Shown: piece after piece, positions 35,609 through 44,658 of the stretch | Position numbering within the stretch: position 1 is the stretch's first letter | How the letters are laid out: each line of letters begins with the position of its first letter | DNA from: Sulfopaludibacter sp963815475 | GTDB lineage: Bacteria > Acidobacteriota > Terriglobia > Bryobacterales > Bryobacteraceae | DNA: 64,000 nt | Direction: 5' to 3' | Assembly: GCA_963815475.1 (NCBI GenBank) | Contig: CAWFHD010000001.1 | Coordinates: 1,488,001-1,552,000, forward strand | Made by a program: the position numbers and the translations under genes | The notes under the pieces: model-generated | Seen by the model: only the letters and a program-made list of their open reading frames with translations | Told to the model about the DNA's origin: nothing | Databases searched by the model: none

Positions 35609-36610
35609 ATGAGCCGGCTGGCGCGCCGTTTTTTCCTAACGCTCCTCGCGATCGTGTTTACGCTCGCCGTGGGCACGGTTGGGTTTACTGTAATCGACAA
35701 CTACCCGCCGTTCGATGCCTTCTACATGACCCTCACCACCATGACCACGGTGGGTTATGGCGAAGTGCATCCGCTCTCGCATGCCGGCCGCGTCTTCAAT
35801 TCGTTTCTGATCATCTTCGGCGTCACCTCCATCCTCATCGCCATCGGCGCCATGACGCAGAGCATCATCGAACTGGAATTTGGCGACGCCTTCGGCAAAC
35901 GGCGGAACAAACGCATGATCGACAAACTCAAAGATCACTACATCATCTGCGGCTACGGCCGTGTGGGCCGCGGCGCCGCCGAAGAGCTCCTCCACGCCGG
36001 CGTGCCTTTCGTGGTGGTGGATATCGCTCCCGACCGCGTGGAGCGCGCCATGCACAGCGGCATGCTCGCCGTTGCCGCCGATTCCACACGCGACGACACC
36101 CTCCGCCAGGTAGGCATCGACCGCGCGCGGGGCTTGGTAGCGGCCCTCGCCACCGACGCCGACAATCTCTTCGTTCTCCTCTCGGCCAAGGGACTCAACC
36201 CCCAGATCTACGTCTCCACCCGAGCCGCTGAAGAAGGCGCCGATGCCAAGATGCGGCGCGCCGGCGCGGACGCGGTCTTCGCGCCTTACGCCATCACCGG
36301 CCACCGCCTGGCGCAATCGCTGCTCCGCCCCCACGTGGTCCAGTTCCTCGACTTCACCACCAACGACCTCGACAAAGACATCGCCATCGAACAGGTGCGA
36401 GTCGCCGAAAACAGCCCCATGGTGTCGAAGACCATTCGGGACATGCAGCTCGGCAAGGAAGTGGGCGTCATCGTCCTGGCCATCCGCCACCGCGACGGTC
36501 GTATGGAATTCAATCCCCCGGCCGACACCTCCGCCCATGGGGGAGACTTCCTGATCGTGATGGGACGAGAGCAGAACTTGAGAACCCTCGAAACCCTTCT
36601 GGCCGGATAG
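35609..36610 (+). CDS. Potassium channel with RCK (TrkA-N/TrkA-C) domains
   Basis: 333 residues. Two membrane helices (about 8-28 and 65-85) flank a pore loop with selectivity filter TTVGYG (46-51), an MthK-like layout. The RCK N-domain begins HYIICGYGRVGRG (Rossmann GxGxxG, about 108) with VVVDIAPDR and continues to a TrkA-C domain (residues about 245-330, VRVAENSPMVSKTIRDMQLG). It conducts K+ across the inner membrane under control of a nucleotide or ion bound by RCK. TATACT at 35582-35587 may be the -10. Monocistronic after tRNA-Lys. Confidence 0.9.
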   Translation: MSRLARRFFLTLLAIVFTLAVGTVGFTVIDNYPPFDAFYMTLTTMTTVGYGEVHPLSHAGRVFNSFLIIFGVTSILIAIGAMTQSIIELEFGDAFGKRRNKRMIDKLKDHYIICGYGRVGRGAAEELLHAGVPFVVVDIAPDRVERAMHSGMLAVAADSTRDDTLRQVGIDRARGLVAALATDADNLFVLLSAKGLNPQIYVSTRAAEEGADAKMRRAGADAVFAPYAITGHRLAQSLLRPHVVQFLDFTTNDLDKDIAIEQVRVAENSPMVSKTIRDMQLGKEVGVIVLAIRHRDGRMEFNPPADTSAHGGDFLIVMGREQNLRTLETLLAG

Positions 36611-36655
36611 ATCTTAAGGCCTCAGTATTAGGCGCACGCGCACTGTTTCGTTATA

Positions 36656-37297
36656 ATGGGCATCGCGCCAGCTATGAACCGCATTCGCAAGATGTTCGAG
36701 TCCATTGCGTACGCCGGCATGAAGCCGACCGGCACTCCACAGGGGAAACGCCTGGGATGGCTCGGCCCACTGGCGGGTCCTATCACGCGTTTTCTCGACG
36801 GCGGCGCGCGCCCCGACGATCCCTTTTATCTCACCAACCGCACCCTCGGACAAAAAATGCGGGCGGTGCTGGTGATCGCCGCTCCCTGCCTCCTGGTGGC
36901 CGGCGCCATCGGACTTGCCGCTATCGGCTATTTCGATAGTGCCGCGCCCAAGCAGCCACCTGCCCCGACTCTCACGCCCGAACAGGTGGCGACCAAGATG
37001 CTCCCGAACCTGGATAAGGACCTGAAGATCGACGTCAACCGCGACGTCGAAGTGATGGACGTCCACATCGAGAGGGGATCCACCATCAAGGTAGCCGGTT
37101 CCGCCCGCAACACCACGGACCACCCCATGCTCAACACCGAACTGGTCTTCGACCTTACCAACGGCGCAGGCTCCCGCTTGGGCGCGGTCAGCACCAAAGT
37201 CGCCAGGATCGAACCCAAATCCGTCGCCGATTTCTCGTTTCCGGTGGAGCAGCACGAAGCCGCCTTTGCCCTGGTTCGCGAAATTCGCATGCGGTAA
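36656..37297 (+). CDS. Hypothetical membrane-anchored protein with FxLYD-like domain
   Basis: 213 residues if ATG 36656 is used, 207 from ATG 36674. TATAAT (36652-36657) overlaps the first ATG, so the second start (MNRIRKMFES) is more likely. One membrane helix (RAVLVIAAPCLLVAGAIGLA, about 68-90) separates a basic cytoplasmic N-terminus from an external domain: DVEVMDVHIERGSTIKVAGS, ARNTTDHPMLNTELVFDLTN, GSRLGAVSTKVARIEPKSVA, which looks like the FxLYD/DUF3426 beta-sandwich. Function unknown. Confidence 0.6.
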   Translation: MGIAPAMNRIRKMFESIAYAGMKPTGTPQGKRLGWLGPLAGPITRFLDGGARPDDPFYLTNRTLGQKMRAVLVIAAPCLLVAGAIGLAAIGYFDSAAPKQPPAPTLTPEQVATKMLPNLDKDLKIDVNRDVEVMDVHIERGSTIKVAGSARNTTDHPMLNTELVFDLTNGAGSRLGAVSTKVARIEPKSVADFSFPVEQHEAAFALVREIRMR

Positions 37298-37391
37298 TTC
37301 CGCCAGTCTTACCTCCGAAACCGGGAGAATCCCGCCCGTCTTGCAGCTGTCGCTTCCATCCTCAACCCGACATCGGTTTGTAAAGATTCCC

Positions 37392-37420
37392 TTGACACGA
37401 TTGGGCAACCGCCTTAGAAT
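37392..37420 (+). promoter_or_regulatory. Strong sigma-70 promoter of TonB-dependent receptor
   Basis: TTGACA (37392-37397), a 17-base spacer and TAGAAT (37415-37420). The leader to ATG 37491 is about 63 bases and ends with GGAGGGGA. Confidence 0.8.
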
Positions 37421-37490
37421 CAACCCAATCAAATTTGCCTTTAACGGAGGGCAAAACCAGATCTTTTAAATTTTGGAGGGGATACCCAAA

Positions 37491-40400
37491 ATGATTAGCC
37501 GAACACTCGTTCGCAAGGGCGAGGCTCGCTCTTTCCACCAGTTAGTTGTGGTGTCTGCGGCCTTAGTGTTGGCCGCGATCGCTACTCCTGGCTGGTCACA
37601 ATCAACCGCAACCGGAACCGTCTCGGGTCAGGTCACCGATCAACAGCACGCCGTCATCGGAGGCGCTGAAATCAAAATGAATAACCCCGCGACGGGTGCG
37701 TCTATGTCGACCACCACGAATGACGCTGGACGCTACAGCTTTCTCAACGTCCCGCCCGCCACATACGACATCACTGTCAGCAAGATGGGCTTTTCACTGC
37801 AAAGAGTAGACAGGCAGCAAGTGGTAGTCGGACAGGTGCTTACCATCAATGCGGTTATGGAAGTAGGCGCCACTACCACTACGGTAGAAGTCACTGCCGC
37901 CGTCGGCGCTGAGTTACAGACCACCAATGCTACGGTTGGCCAGACGCTTACCGGACAGTCGCTGGTCCTGTTGCCCAACCTCGGCCGGGAAGCGGCAGCC
38001 CTCACTATCTACCAGCCGGGTGTCTCCCCTGAAGGCGCAGTAGCGGGCGCCATGTACGATCAAAACACCTTCCAACTCGATGGCGGCAACAACTCCAACG
38101 ACATGGACGGCACCATGAACACGTACACGCCGAGCTATGCCAATAACGGCGCGCCTACCGGCACAATGCCCACGCCCATTGAGAGTATCGAGGAGTTCAA
38201 AGTCTCCACCAGTGGCATGACCGCCGATTTCAACGGCTCCTCGGGCAGCCAGGTGCAGATGGTGACCAAGCGCGGCACTAACGGCATCCACGGCGCCGGC
38301 TACGAGTATTATTTCGGCAGCGACATCGGCGCCGCCAATACGTGGGACAACAACCACACTCCGTCCGGATCGCTCGGCTATACACCCATCCCCGTCACCC
38401 ACAACAACCGCTTCGGCGGCGCTTTGGGCGGACCCATCGTGCCCAAGAACCTGCTCGGCGGCAAGTGGTACGCTTTCGTGAACTACGAAGGCTTCCGCTT
38501 TCCGCAATCGGCCATCGTTTCCAAAGCTGTTCCCACCCCCACTCTGCGCGCCGGTGTTATCTTCATCAATGAGGGTTCGGCGGGCTTTGTTCCCTACAAC
38601 CTCAACAACAATCCGGTGACCGTGAACGGAACGACTTACGCTCCCGCGGTTTGCCCTAACGGATCCTGCGATCCGCGCGGCCTCGGCTTTAACCCGACGG
38701 TTTCCCAGCTCTGGCAGAAGTACATGCCGCTCCCCAACACCACCACCGGTGGCGACCACTACAACACATTGAACTACCAGGGCGTGGTCGGCCTCCCCAT
38801 AAAGTCCAACCAGGTTACCGCTCGCATCGATCACGATTTCAGCGAGAAGTGGCACTTCATGACGAGTTATCGCGACTATCGCTATGTGCCGCTAACTACC
38901 AGTCAAGTGGATTACGGCGGCGCGCTCCCCGGCGACACGCTCGGCACTCCGTCTGCGGTCGCGCCGCGCCCGCAGGCCCCCAGTTACTGGGTGGCCGGTA
39001 TGACCACCATCATCAATCCGACCACCAACAACGATTTCCGCTTCAGCTATCTGCGGAATTTCTGGCAGTGGGGCACTGCCGGCGCCACGCCGCAGCTTCC
39101 CGGCTTGGGCGGCGCGCTCGAGATCGGCGGAGAATCCTCCTCCGCGTTGATCCCTTACAACGTCAACACGCAGAGCGTCCGTCAACGGTTCTGGGATGGC
39201 CAGGATAAGATGATCCGCGACGACGTCACCAAGATCAAGGGCAACCACATGATCAGCTTTGGCGGCCAGTATCAGCGCAATTTCGACTATCACCTGCGCA
39301 ACGATAATGGCCAGGGCATCATGAACCAGGCGGTGTATCAAATCACCAGCGGCGGCGGCATGACTTACCCCTCGCAGTATCGCCCGGCCGCCGTTCCCAG
39401 CGCGCAGATCAGCAATTACAACAAGCTGTACTCCGAAGTCCTCGGAATCGTCGACCAATCCCAGGACCTGTTCACACGCAGCGGCACTGCGCTCAATCTC
39501 CAGCCGCCGGGATCGTTCATGTACGATCAGAGCATCATCCCCTCGTACAACGTCTACTTCACCGATACCTGGCATGTGAAGCCCAGTGTCACTCTCACTT
39601 ATGGCCTTGGCTATACGCTCGAAATGCCGCCTTACGAGTTAAACGGCAAACAAGTGGAGTTGACCGATACCAGCGGAAAGCCATTTAGTGTCAATAGCTA
39701 TCTGGATGCCCGCCAGGCTGCGGCCCTGCAGGGCCAGGTCTTCAACCCCACACTCGCATGGGCCACCGTCAAGAACGTGACGGGAGCCAGCACCAAGTAT
39801 CCGTACAATCCCTTCTACGGCGGCGTCAGCCCGCACGTAGCCTTGGCCTGGAATCCGAAATACACGGATGGCATTCTTGGCAAGATCATGGGCAACGGCA
39901 AGACAGTGATCCGCGGAGGTTACAGCCGCGTCTTCAGCCGCCTCAACGGCGTCGGCCTCGTGCTCATCCCCCTGCTGGGCACGGGACTTGGCCAGGCCGT
40001 TTCCTGCTATCCGAGCAAGACCGGTCAGTGTCTGGGTAATGCGGGCGTCGATCCCACCACTGCTTTCCGCATCGGGACCGACGGCAACACCGCTCCCCTG
40101 CCCGCCGTTTCCGCTACCCTGCCCCAGCCATACGTTCCCGGCGTGAACGGCAATGCCGCGTCCGGCTCGGGTTCCGTGCTCGACCCCAACTTCCGCCCAG
40201 CCCGCACTGACAATTTCAACCTCAGCATCCAGCGCGAAATCTCGGCGCACATGCTGTTTGAGATCGGCTACATCGGCCGCATCATCCGCAATGAATGGCA
40301 GCAGCTCGATCTCGACGCCGTTCCCACCATGACCACTCTGGGCGGACAGACGTTCGCTTCCGCCTTCGCGCAAACCTACTTCGCCGTGGCCGCGAATCCC

Positions 40401-41540
40401 AACGGCCTGATCAATGTGGCGCCACAGCCGTTCCTCGAATCCGCGCTCGGCGGCGCCAGTTCGTCCTTCTGCAAAGGCTTTGCCAGTTGCACCGCGGCCG
40501 TAGCCAACAACTCCACCATGAACGGCCTGATCCAGAACAATCAGGTCTATCAATTGTGGGCCGCCCTCAACGGCGCATCTTCCTGGACTCTGGGCCGCAC
40601 CATGCCGAGCAGCAGTTCCGCCGCCATTCCCGCCGGCCAGCTTTCGGCGGTCTATTACGACGCCTCCAACGGCTTCGGCAATTACAACGCGGTTTACACC
40701 TCACTTACCGCCCACGATTGGCACGGCGTCACTTCGCGCGCCAATTTCACCTGGGGCCGCGCTCTCGGCACTGGCAACTCCTCGCAGGCCACCAGTTCCT
40801 ACAGCGTGCTCAATCCCTGGAACATCAACGCCAACTATGGTCCGCAGTTCTTCGACTACAAGTTCATCTTCAACCTCACCATGGTCTGGCTCGATCCCTA
40901 TTACAAATCCCAGAAGGGCCTCATGGGTCACTTACTGGGAGGGTGGGCCATCGCTCCCCTCTTCACTTACCACTCCGGCCAGCCCCTGGGAGTCTTCAAC
41001 TTCAACGGCAGTTGCGAATCGTTTGGTGAAATGAACTGCAACACCGGCAGCACCAACGGCAACAACTCGCTGATGGCCGATGGAGCGGTGCTCGCTTCCA
41101 AGTACACCGGCGGCACTTCCGCCAACTACAACCTCAACGTCTCGGAGACTACGGCCAGCGGCGCCGGCGTGAACTCCAACGCCGCCAACGGTGGCAACAG
41201 CATCAACATGTTCCGCAACCCGGATCAGGTCTATAAAGAATTGCGGCCCTGCGTCCTCGGCTTCGATACCAGTTGCGGCAACGGCGGCAACTTCCGCGGC
41301 ATGCCGTTCTTCAATCTCGACATGACCATCTCCAAGGACCTCGGCATCTGGAAGGAAAAACTCGGGGCCACCCTGATCTTCCAGATCTCGAACGTCCTCA
41401 ACCACACCCAGTTGGGCGACCCGTACCTCGACATCAGCGATCCGTCGAATTTCGGAGTGCTGGGCACCAACAACCCGTATTACGGAGGCCAGGTCAACCT
41501 GCCGCGCCAGATGCAGTTCGGTCTGCGCATCCACTTCTAG
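37491..41540 (+). CDS. Oar-like TonB-dependent receptor
   Basis: 1349 residues from ATG 37491, chosen because GGAGGGGA lies nine bases before it. Signal peptide (VVVSAALVLAAIATPGWS-QS), then a carboxypeptidase-regulatory-like domain (GTVSGQVTDQQHAVIGGAEI ... GRYSFLNVPPATYDITVSKM), a plug domain (FQLDGGNNSNDMDG, IESIEEFKVSTSGMTADFNG, GSQVQMVTKRGTNGIHGAGY) and a C-terminal beta-barrel ending QMQFGLRIHF with a terminal Phe. These giant receptors in Acidobacteriota import oligosaccharides or other large nutrients across the outer membrane. Strong own promoter and terminator: monocistronic. Intact over 4 kb, with no frameshift. Confidence 0.92.
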   Translation: MISRTLVRKGEARSFHQLVVVSAALVLAAIATPGWSQSTATGTVSGQVTDQQHAVIGGAEIKMNNPATGASMSTTTNDAGRYSFLNVPPATYDITVSKMGFSLQRVDRQQVVVGQVLTINAVMEVGATTTTVEVTAAVGAELQTTNATVGQTLTGQSLVLLPNLGREAAALTIYQPGVSPEGAVAGAMYDQNTFQLDGGNNSNDMDGTMNTYTPSYANNGAPTGTMPTPIESIEEFKVSTSGMTADFNGSSGSQVQMVTKRGTNGIHGAGYEYYFGSDIGAANTWDNNHTPSGSLGYTPIPVTHNNRFGGALGGPIVPKNLLGGKWYAFVNYEGFRFPQSAIVSKAVPTPTLRAGVIFINEGSAGFVPYNLNNNPVTVNGTTYAPAVCPNGSCDPRGLGFNPTVSQLWQKYMPLPNTTTGGDHYNTLNYQGVVGLPIKSNQVTARIDHDFSEKWHFMTSYRDYRYVPLTTSQVDYGGALPGDTLGTPSAVAPRPQAPSYWVAGMTTIINPTTNNDFRFSYLRNFWQWGTAGATPQLPGLGGALEIGGESSSALIPYNVNTQSVRQRFWDGQDKMIRDDVTKIKGNHMISFGGQYQRNFDYHLRNDNGQGIMNQAVYQITSGGGMTYPSQYRPAAVPSAQISNYNKLYSEVLGIVDQSQDLFTRSGTALNLQPPGSFMYDQSIIPSYNVYFTDTWHVKPSVTLTYGLGYTLEMPPYELNGKQVELTDTSGKPFSVNSYLDARQAAALQGQVFNPTLAWATVKNVTGASTKYPYNPFYGGVSPHVALAWNPKYTDGILGKIMGNGKTVIRGGYSRVFSRLNGVGLVLIPLLGTGLGQAVSCYPSKTGQCLGNAGVDPTTAFRIGTDGNTAPLPAVSATLPQPYVPGVNGNAASGSGSVLDPNFRPARTDNFNLSIQREISAHMLFEIGYIGRIIRNEWQQLDLDAVPTMTTLGGQTFASAFAQTYFAVAANPNGLINVAPQPFLESALGGASSSFCKGFASCTAAVANNSTMNGLIQNNQVYQLWAALNGASSWTLGRTMPSSSSAAIPAGQLSAVYYDASNGFGNYNAVYTSLTAHDWHGVTSRANFTWGRALGTGNSSQATSSYSVLNPWNINANYGPQFFDYKFIFNLTMVWLDPYYKSQKGLMGHLLGGWAIAPLFTYHSGQPLGVFNFNGSCESFGEMNCNTGSTNGNNSLMADGAVLASKYTGGTSANYNLNVSETTASGAGVNSNAANGGNSINMFRNPDQVYKELRPCVLGFDTSCGNGGNFRGMPFFNLDMTISKDLGIWKEKLGATLIFQISNVLNHTQLGDPYLDISDPSNFGVLGTNNPYYGGQVNLPRQMQFGLRIHF

Positions 41541-41568
41541 AGGTAGGGTAGGCGCTTTCGCCTGCCAA

Positions 41569-41585
41569 TCCGAGCGAAGCTCGGA
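41569..41585. repeat. REP-like hairpin repeat, copy B
   Basis: TCCGAGCGAAGCTCGGA, a perfect 7-base-arm hairpin inside a block (about 41548-41590) that is the inverted copy of 17686-17725. It lies just after the receptor stop codon. Confidence 0.75.
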
Positions 41586-41616
41586 CCGGTCTTGCGCTTT
41601 CTCGGACTCTCTCCAT

Positions 41617-41649
41617 GCGCCGGTGGCCCTCTGCCGCCGGCGCTTTTTT
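41617..41649 (+). terminator. Rho-independent terminator after TonB receptor
   Basis: Stem GCGCCGGTGGC / GCCGCCGGCGC (11 base pairs with one G-T), loop CCTCT, then six T (41644-41649). Confidence 0.85.
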
Positions 41650-41669
41650 CTTGTGCGATAATCCCCTCG

Positions 41670-42524
41670 ATGACTGGTGAACCTCGTACGTTCCTGCGTG
41701 CCGCCTCTGCCCTTTTCCTCTGCGCCGCGGCACTCTCTGCGCAGCCTCCGCAAGGCGGCCGCGGACCGGGCTCGGAATTCATCGCCGCCGGGTCGCAGCT
41801 CGATCTCGACGGCAAGAGCGCCGAAGCCCACGCCCAGTTTCAAAAGGCCATCGACGCCGCCACTACGCCCCAAGCCAAGGCCAACGCGCAGCGCGCCATG
41901 GCCATGTCGTACGCATTCCAGGGAGATTGCAAAAACACCGCTCGCTACGAGCAGATGGTCATCGACTATTGGATGACCCGCGAAGCCGAGGAGCCCGCTA
42001 ACGCCTTCTACCAGGAAGGCGAAATGGCCGACGAAGCCGCCCGCGTCTGCATCGATGCCGGCGACCTGGACGCCGCCGCGCAGTGGTATCAGAAGGGCTA
42101 CGACCTCGGCATCAAAGAACCCAATATTTCCACCGACCGCAAGGCACTCTGGGAATTCCGCCTCGAGCACGCCAAAGCCCGCGTCGCCGCCCGTCGCGGC
42201 AACAAAGCCGAAGCCCAGAAGCACGTCGCCGCCGCGCGCGCCGCGCTCGATCGCATGACCACTCTCAAGGCGCAGCAATCCGCCTTCCTGCCCTACCTCA
42301 CCGGCTACGTGGCCCTCTACACCAACGACTACAAAACCGCCCTGACCGACCTCCAGCAGGCAAACCAGAACGACCCGTTCATCCAATGCCTCCTGGGAAT
42401 GACCTACGAGAAGCTGGGCGAAAAGGAAAAAGCCCTCGACTGCTACCGCAAGGCCGCCGCCACCCGGGCCCACAATCCCCCCGCCGCCTTCGCCAAACCC
42501 TTCGCCACGAAAAAGCTGGGCTGA
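41670..42524 (+). CDS. Exported TPR protein
   Basis: 284 residues from ATG 41670. Signal peptide (TFLRAASALFLCAAALSA-QPP). The mature part is alpha-helical with TPR-like pairs: SQLDLDGKSAEAHAQFQKAI, AARVCIDAGDLDAAAQWYQK, FLPYLTGYVALYTNDYKTAL, FIQCLLGMTYEKLGEKEKAL. It is a periplasmic or secreted scaffold of unknown partner. GATAAT (41657-41662) eight bases before the ATG suggests a leaderless transcript starting just after the receptor's terminator. A 44-codon frame overlapping its stop (42524-42658) has no support. Confidence 0.75.
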   Translation: MTGEPRTFLRAASALFLCAAALSAQPPQGGRGPGSEFIAAGSQLDLDGKSAEAHAQFQKAIDAATTPQAKANAQRAMAMSYAFQGDCKNTARYEQMVIDYWMTREAEEPANAFYQEGEMADEAARVCIDAGDLDAAAQWYQKGYDLGIKEPNISTDRKALWEFRLEHAKARVAARRGNKAEAQKHVAAARAALDRMTTLKAQQSAFLPYLTGYVALYTNDYKTALTDLQQANQNDPFIQCLLGMTYEKLGEKEKALDCYRKAAATRAHNPPAAFAKPFATKKLG

Positions 42525-42834
42525 TGGAGGTGGTCCGGCTGGACCATTCCTGGCCGGGGCGTGACGACCTAACCGATGAGCAACTCGACCCTTGGATTGA
42601 GCCGTATCCGATAGATCGAATGCAGCCGCCATGGCCCCCAAGTTCCCGAGGGGTGTGAGCATCGGCCCAATCGAGAAGAAGCCGAGTTGTTTGAGAGGTT
42701 TCGGCCTTCACCGTCATGTGAAGCGCGACAACCGAAAATAAACTTCGCCGCCGCTTGCGGTTTTGAGGCCAATTTCTCGCGATGTAGATCGGGCAAGGAA
42801 TACCTCGGAATCCCACTTGGAGGATCACATCAAA
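42525..42834. other. Gap without a supported gene
   Basis: Holds only the 44-codon frame that overlaps the TPR gene stop by TGATG, without homology, and the GGAGG ribosome binding site of the next gene (42819-42823). Confidence 0.4.
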
Positions 42835-43479
42835 ATGCGAAAAACGCTTTGGCTCGGCCGCTTGATATTGATATTCGCCGCCATCACCGCACCTAACGTC
42901 AGGGCGGATAACTTATTCACCCCTACTTTCACATGTACAGGCAGCTCCTTAGGTCCTGGGCCTTGCCTGTTCCCACTTCCCTTTGGGAGTGATGTCATCT
43001 TCCCGGGCCCAGGGGCCATTGAGGAACTGTGGAACACTTTGCTTTTCATATTCCCGATCCCGACGGGCGCCCTTCCGACAGACACGTTTGAGTGGACTAA
43101 CAGTATAGGCGCCTTCGAAGACAATGGTCAGCAGGTCATCGATGGAGTGGTCGCTCTTGAAGATGTCACCATCGGGCCGTTCAGCACTGCGTCAATCGAG
43201 TACGAAACGGGTTTTGACCAACCGCTCACGAGGGGTGGAACCGACATGGGGACTATTACTTTCGCCCCGGAGTCCTGCGGCCCTGGATTGGGGTGCATTA
43301 TTCAGGGGTTGGGTTCGCAGCCAACCGCCACCTTCACTTACAGCCCGGCCCCGGAACCGTCCAGCATCGTGCTGCTCGGCACCTTGCTGTTGTGTGCGCT
43401 GGGGCTGGTGGCGAGAGCTAAGCGCCACACGGCACAAAGGCCAGAGCGCATCCAGTGGCACACGGATTGGAATAGCTAG
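42835..43479 (+). CDS. PEP-CTERM protein
   Basis: 214 residues from ATG 42835. Signal peptide (LWLGRLILIFAAITAPNVRA-DN), a beta-rich middle without recognised domain, and the sorting tail PAPEPSSIVLLGTLLLCALG, LVARAKRH: PEP motif, hydrophobic helix, basic end. Such proteins are processed by exosortase and are linked to exopolysaccharide production; no exosortase gene is in the window. One Cys pair each in FTCTG...GPC and ESCGPGLGC may form disulphides. Confidence 0.8.
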   Translation: MRKTLWLGRLILIFAAITAPNVRADNLFTPTFTCTGSSLGPGPCLFPLPFGSDVIFPGPGAIEELWNTLLFIFPIPTGALPTDTFEWTNSIGAFEDNGQQVIDGVVALEDVTIGPFSTASIEYETGFDQPLTRGGTDMGTITFAPESCGPGLGCIIQGLGSQPTATFTYSPAPEPSSIVLLGTLLLCALGLVARAKRHTAQRPERIQWHTDWNS

Positions 43480-43632
43480 CGACAACAAGAGATACCACCT
43501 CTCTTTCCGATTGCCGAGTGTCATCGCGCAAGCAGTGTTTGATCCGCGCGACCGATGATCACGCTCCCAACCACCTGGCAAGCAGGACATGAGCCTGCTG
43601 ACCACGCTTCGAATACGCCGGCACGGACCCCA

Positions 43633-44286
43633 TTACCGGACTCCTGGGCTCCCATTCGCGCCAATCCGAACCGGCAACTGGTAATGCTTGTCAATTTCCT
43701 TTTGCGCCTGTTCCGGATCGGCAAAGTGAATGGCGTGAATTCCGAGCTTGCGCGCCGCTTCGATGTTCTCCTCGCGGTCGTCCAGAAAGAGCGTTGCGGC
43801 AGGGTCCGCTCCGACTCCTTTTAGACAGTCCCGATAGATCGCGGGTTCCGGCTTGGCACACCCGACGTCGCAGGAGTAGCACGAATAGTCGAATTGCGGC
43901 ATCCACGTGACGCTACGAAGATGCGATCGCACCGAGATGGGCATGTTGGACAGAACCGCGGTCCGGATCCCCGCCGCCCGGAGGGCCGAAGCCCAGCGCG
44001 CCATGACGAGATTGGGCCGTGACCAGCTTGCGTTGTCGATCTCGGCCAAGCGCCGGAGGACATCGTCGGTTAGGCGCCAGGAAAGCGCGTTCGCGAGTCG
44101 AGTCCAGTAAGCTTCAGGAGTGATGGCCGCCCGGTCAAAAGCGAGGCGGTCCTTCCAGTACGCCTCCTCGAAGCACGCTACTGGAGAATCCAGAATTGCC
44201 GCCATGCTCCCGACGTCCTGTCGATCTTGGGGAAGACAGAGAACATTTCCGTAGTCGAAGAGCACAACTTGGGGGCGAAGTGACAT
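43633..44286 (-). CDS. HAD-family phosphatase/hydrolase
   Basis: 217 residues. HAD motif I VVLFDYGNVL (nucleophile D10), motif II TAVLSNMP, motif III Lys in CAKPEPAIY and motif IV LFLDDREENIEAARKLGI. This DYGNV subgroup includes YihX/epoxide-hydrolase-N-like sugar phosphatases. A helical cap lies between motifs I and II (residues 20-90). Substrate unknown. Single gene on the minus strand between two PEP-CTERM genes. Confidence 0.88.
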   Translation of the reverse strand: MSLRPQVVLFDYGNVLCLPQDRQDVGSMAAILDSPVACFEEAYWKDRLAFDRAAITPEAYWTRLANALSWRLTDDVLRRLAEIDNASWSRPNLVMARWASALRAAGIRTAVLSNMPISVRSHLRSVTWMPQFDYSCYSCDVGCAKPEPAIYRDCLKGVGADPAATLFLDDREENIEAARKLGIHAIHFADPEQAQKEIDKHYQLPVRIGANGSPGVR

Positions 44287-44658
44287 CGACTACGATCATA
44301 CCCGAAGGCTTTCCTGCCAAGCAGCAGACCGGCATTCTCCAGTTCATAAGGAATGGAACGCCGGGCACGTCTGCGCCGCCGACTCGCTGCGAAGGTCGAT
44401 GGAAGGGGCGTGTTCGGACGCAGGATTCAAGTGTGTAGCGGAGTTCGATCGGGCCTGCCGAGGGACGACGGCCGCTATCGACTCAGAAGGTTCGGCCACA
44501 CCTATCGGAGATAGTTGCCGGGATATTTGTCCTTAACGCCCTGTTTCCGGATGGCGCGTAATCTAATCCAGGAGTAGTCCGGACAGAACACATTCACGAG
44601 ACAAACCGTCAAGATGGATCGCCTCCGGCTAGCGGTCAATCGGACGAGACGCAGCACC
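44287..44658. other. Gap without a recognisable gene
   Basis: Short frames only, no family features on either strand. Confidence 0.4.

Noticed and set aside
35636..36538. 300-codon minus-strand frame opposite the potassium channel gene
   Set aside because: Fully within the channel gene, His/Gly/Val-rich mirror translation, no start signals.
42524..42658. 44-codon frame starting in a TGATG overlap with the TPR gene
   Set aside because: No homology, no hydrophobic or other structure, and only the chance overlap supports it.
40932..42662. 576-codon open frame on the minus strand opposite the TonB receptor and TPR genes
   Set aside because: Antisense to two well-supported genes; composition is a mirror of GC-rich codon usage (Gly/Val/Arg-rich) with no domain.
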